Shown here: piece by piece, positions 23,268 through 25,905 of the stretch
How the letters are laid out: each line of letters starts with the position of its first letter
How positions within the stretch are numbered: the stretch's first letter is position 1
Origin: Syntrophaceae bacterium UBA6252
GTDB taxonomy: Bacteria; Desulfobacterota; Syntrophia; Syntrophales; UBA6807
Direction: 5' to 3'
Assembly (NCBI GenBank): GCA_002441265.1
Contig: DJVQ01000035.1
Location: forward strand, 9,800-35,704
Length of the DNA stretch: 25,905 nucleotides
Position numbers and translations under genes: made by a program
Notes under the pieces: model-generated
Seen by the model: only the letters and a program-made list of their open reading frames with translations
Told to the model about the DNA's origin: nothing
Databases searched by the model: none

Positions 23268-24482
23268 ATGCGTCATTCGGCAAGGTTGAAAGAAATGGTT
23301 CCACGGGCGCTTCTTCTCGCGGCCCTGTGGGGCGGCCTCGTGCTGGCCGGTTGCGGCAGTTCGCCCATGGCGGCAACGCCGCCCCAGGCTCCGGAAGTGG
23401 GGACGATCACCGTCGCACCGGAGCGGATCGTGCTCACGACGGAGCTTCCGGGCCGGACGTCTCCCTTCCTGGTCGCGGAAATCCGTCCCCAGGTGAATGG
23501 ACTCATCCAGAAACGCCTCTTCGAGGAAGGTTCCGACATCAAGGAAGGACAGGTGCTCTACGAGATCGACCCGGCCTCCTTTCAGGCGGCCCTCAACAAT
23601 GCCAATGCCGCACTCGGCAAGGCCCAGGCCTATCTTCCCTCCATCCGGTCGAGGGCCTCCCGTTACGAGGAGCTCCTCGCCGACAAGGCGGTGAGCCAGC
23701 AGGACTATGACGACGCCGCGGCCGCGCTGAAGCAGGCGGAGGCCGACATCGAATACTGGAAGGCCTCCGTCGAGACAGCCCGCATCCAGCTGGGCTACAC
23801 CCATATCACCGCGCCCATCTCCGGGCGGATCGGCAAATCCAGCGTCACCACGGGGGCCATCGTGACGGCCTACCAGCCCGTGGCCCTGGCAACCATTCAA
23901 CAACTGAACCCCATCTACCTGGACGTGCCCCAGTCCACGTCCGAGATGCTGCGGCTCAAACGCCGTCTGGAGGAAGGCCTTCTCAAGAGCAACGGGAAGA
24001 ACCACAGCAAGGTCAGCATCATTATGGAAGACGGCACGGCCTATCCGCTGGAGGGAACGTTTCAGTTCCGCGACATCACGGTGGACCCGACGACGGGGTC
24101 CGTTCTCCTCCGGGTGATCGTTCCGAACCCGGAAGGGTTTCTCCTGCCGGGCATGTTCGTCCGGGCGGTCCTCAAGGAAGGCGAGAACACGCAGGCCATC
24201 CTCGTTCCCCAGCAGTCGGTTTCCCGCGACCCGAAGGGGAACCCCGTGGCCCTGGTCGTCGACGAGGCGGGCAAGGTCGGGCAGCGGAAGCTCGTCCTGG
24301 ACCGGGCCATCGAAGACCGGTGGCTCGTCGCGGAAGGGCTGGCGGCGGGGGACAGGGTGATTGTCGAGGGCATCCAGAAGATCCGGCCGGGAATGACCGT
24401 GAAATCGGTCCCCATAAACGACGGCCGGGAAAAGGGCGCCGGGCCGGGCGCCGCCACTCAGCCGGCCCCGAAATCGAACTGA
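23268..24482 (+). CDS. RND efflux periplasmic adaptor lipoprotein (AcrA/MexA type)
   Basis: A 404-residue membrane-fusion protein. A signal sequence ends in the lipobox LAGC with Cys29, so it is a lipoprotein anchored in the inner membrane. The lipoyl halves (VAEIRPQVNGLIQKRLFEEG and YTHITAPISGRIGKSSV) flank an alpha hairpin (about 95-160), followed by the beta-barrel (GTFQFRDITVDPTTGSVLLR) and the membrane-proximal domain. It links the RND pump to an outer-membrane channel. TGGAGG precedes the ATG. No outer-membrane channel gene is within the window. Confidence 0.93.
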   Translation: MRHSARLKEMVPRALLLAALWGGLVLAGCGSSPMAATPPQAPEVGTITVAPERIVLTTELPGRTSPFLVAEIRPQVNGLIQKRLFEEGSDIKEGQVLYEIDPASFQAALNNANAALGKAQAYLPSIRSRASRYEELLADKAVSQQDYDDAAAALKQAEADIEYWKASVETARIQLGYTHITAPISGRIGKSSVTTGAIVTAYQPVALATIQQLNPIYLDVPQSTSEMLRLKRRLEEGLLKSNGKNHSKVSIIMEDGTAYPLEGTFQFRDITVDPTTGSVLLRVIVPNPEGFLLPGMFVRAVLKEGENTQAILVPQQSVSRDPKGNPVALVVDEAGKVGQRKLVLDRAIEDRWLVAEGLAAGDRVIVEGIQKIRPGMTVKSVPINDGREKGAGPGAATQPAPKSN

Positions 24483-24494
24483 CGGAGGCCTGAG

Positions 24495-25905
24495 ATGCTT
24501 TCGAGATTCTTCCTGGACCGGCCGGTCTTTGCCTGGGTCATCGCCATCATCCTCATGCTGACGGGCGCCCTCGCGATTTACAACCTGCCCATATCCCAGT
24601 ATCCCCCCATCGCCCCGCCGTCCATCGCCATCAGCGCCTATTACCCGGGCGCCTCGGCGGAAACGGTGGAAAACAGCGTGACCCAGATCATCGAGCAGAA
24701 GATGACCGGTCTGGCAAAGATGCTGTACATGTCCGCCACCAGCGATTCCTCCGGCGCCTCCCGGATCGAACTCACCTTCGCCGCGGGCACCGATCCGGAC
24801 CTCGCCTGGGCCCAGGTTCAGAACAAGCTCCAACTCGCCATGGCGAGCCTTCCCGACGTGGTCCAGCAGACGGGCGTCAAGGTGAGCAAGTCCACCCGGA
24901 ACTGGCTCATCATCGTGGGGCTCATCTCGGAGGACGGCAGCATGGACGGCTACGACCTTCGGGACTACGCCCAGTCCAACATCGAGAAGGTGCTGTCGCG
25001 GGTGCCCGGCGTGGGCGAGGTGGAAGTCTTCGGCACCCAGTACGCCATGCGCATCTGGATCGACCCCGACAGGCTGACCGATTACCGGATGACGATGCAG
25101 GACGTCGTCACGGCCCTCAAGGCTTACAACGTACAGGTTTCGGCGGGACAGTTCGGGGGGGCCCCGGCGGTGGAGGGCCAGCGCCTGAACGCCGCCATCA
25201 TCGTCCAGAGCCTTCTCAAGACCCCCGACGAGTTCGCCGCCATTCCGCTGCGGATCAATCCCGACGGCTCCGTCGTCCGGATCCGGGACGTGGGAAGGAC
25301 GGAACTCGGCACGGAGCAGTACGACATCGAAGCCCAGTACAACGGCATGCCCTCCTCCGCGCTGGCCATCCGGCAGGCCGCCGGCGCCAACGCCCTGGAC
25401 ACGGCCGACGCCGTGAAGGTCAAACTGGAGGAGATGAGCCCCTTCTTTCCCCCCGGTCTGAAGGTCGTCTACCCCTATGACACCACCCCCTTCATCAAGG
25501 TGGCCATCGAGGAGGTCGTCAAGACCCTCTTCGAGGCGATTTTCCTGGTCTTCCTCGTCATCTACCTGTTCATGGGCAGCTTCCGGGCGACCCTGATCCC
25601 CACCATTGCGGTGCCCGTGGTGATCCTGGGAACCTTCGCGGTGCTCGGGCTCCTCGGCTTCTCGATCAACATGCTCACCATGTTCGCCATGGTGCTCGCC
25701 ATCGGGCTTCTCGTGGACGACGCCATCGTCGTCGTGGAAAACGTGGAACGGATCATGCGGGACGAGGGGCTTTCCCCCAGGGAGGCCACCGCGAAATCCA
25801 TGGACCAGATCACGAGCGCCCTCATCGGCATCGGGCTGGTCCTGTCGGCGGTGTTCGGTCCCATGGCCTTCTTCGGCGGGTCCACCGGGGTCATCTACCG
25901 CCAGT
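24495..25905 (+). CDS. RND efflux pump inner-membrane subunit (AcrB/HAE1 type), 3' truncated by the window
   Basis: The first 470 codons of a protein usually about 1,030-1,060 residues long. The start MLSRFFLDRPVFAWVIAI is the typical RND N terminus (membrane helix 1). The porter domain follows (ISQYPPIAPPSI, YYPGASAETVE, RVPGVGEVEVFG), then helices 2-4 with GLLVDDAIVVVENVER. Asp408 and Asp409 match the proton-relay Asp pair of AcrB. It exports drugs, solvents or bile-like compounds using the proton gradient. The ATG follows GGAGG at 7 bases and is 12 bases after the adaptor stop. The frame remains open at the window end. Confidence 0.93.
   Translation, partial: MLSRFFLDRPVFAWVIAIILMLTGALAIYNLPISQYPPIAPPSIAISAYYPGASAETVENSVTQIIEQKMTGLAKMLYMSATSDSSGASRIELTFAAGTDPDLAWAQVQNKLQLAMASLPDVVQQTGVKVSKSTRNWLIIVGLISEDGSMDGYDLRDYAQSNIEKVLSRVPGVGEVEVFGTQYAMRIWIDPDRLTDYRMTMQDVVTALKAYNVQVSAGQFGGAPAVEGQRLNAAIIVQSLLKTPDEFAAIPLRINPDGSVVRIRDVGRTELGTEQYDIEAQYNGMPSSALAIRQAAGANALDTADAVKVKLEEMSPFFPPGLKVVYPYDTTPFIKVAIEEVVKTLFEAIFLVFLVIYLFMGSFRATLIPTIAVPVVILGTFAVLGLLGFSINMLTMFAMVLAIGLLVDDAIVVVENVERIMRDEGLSPREATAKSMDQITSALIGIGLVLSAVFGPMAFFGGSTGVIYRQ

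Noticed and set aside
1..25905. Search for tRNA, rRNA, CRISPR arrays, insertion-sequence transposases and phage genes
   Set aside because: No tRNA-like cloverleaf, rRNA segment, regularly spaced repeat array, transposase or integrase motif was recognised on either strand by reading; covariance-model scans could not be run.

Overview
The window looks like chromosomal DNA of a GC-rich, Gram-negative anaerobe, most likely a syntrophic or fermentative member of the former Deltaproteobacteria (Desulfobacterota). This is inferred from gene content, not from a marker gene. The supporting signs are an LpxD-type acyltransferase (lipid A chemistry), two unrelated oxygen-sensitive radical-type acyl-CoA dehydratase systems, large PAS/hybrid histidine kinases, a PAS-LuxR regulator, an RND efflux pump, and an intergenic repeat present twice. 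There is no rRNA, tRNA, CRISPR array, transposase or phage gene.

Layout. 1-414: no gene; the first 46 bases are the right end of an intergenic repeat. 415-1967: AEC-family permease and a hotdog thioesterase. 2137-5416: PAS-PAS-LuxR regulator, a palindrome-rich intergenic stretch, an orphan 101-aa protein and an AbfD-like (4-hydroxybutyryl-CoA dehydratase family) Fe-S/flavin enzyme, closed by a strong terminator. 5511-7330: a polysaccharide deacetylase-like protein overlapping an LpxD-like N-acyltransferase. 7411-8954: a D-Ala-D-Ala-ligase-like ATP-grasp enzyme coupled through an ATGA overlap to a small papain-like cysteine peptidase. 9021-10490 (minus): MFS transporter. 10960-12125: flavodoxin-fold NAD(P)H oxidoreductase coupled to a DUF6125-like protein.

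12249-15263: a near-consensus promoter drives a 2-hydroxyacyl-CoA dehydratase-type subunit and a second protein that fuses the partner dehydratase subunit to its ATP-dependent activase. 15514-20842: a three-gene phosphorelay with ATGA overlaps throughout (dCache-HAMP histidine kinase, single-domain receiver, and a 983-aa REC-PAS-PAS-GAF-HisKA-HATPase-REC hybrid kinase). 20833-20990: full copy of the intergenic repeat, which supplies the kinase stop codon. 21062-22379: cupin and a convergent alpha/beta-hydrolase whose 3' ends overlap. 22513-25905: TetR regulator with a tandem-repeat operator candidate, followed by RND adaptor lipoprotein and RND pump (cut by the window end).

How the genes fit together (inference): the dehydratases, thioesterase, oxidoreductase and permease suit an organism handling hydroxyacyl-CoA or organic acid intermediates anaerobically. 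The most unusual unit is the ATP-grasp/cysteine-peptidase pair. Next come the AbfD homologue with altered active-site residues and the dehydratase-activase fusion, which has a possible internal start for a free activase.
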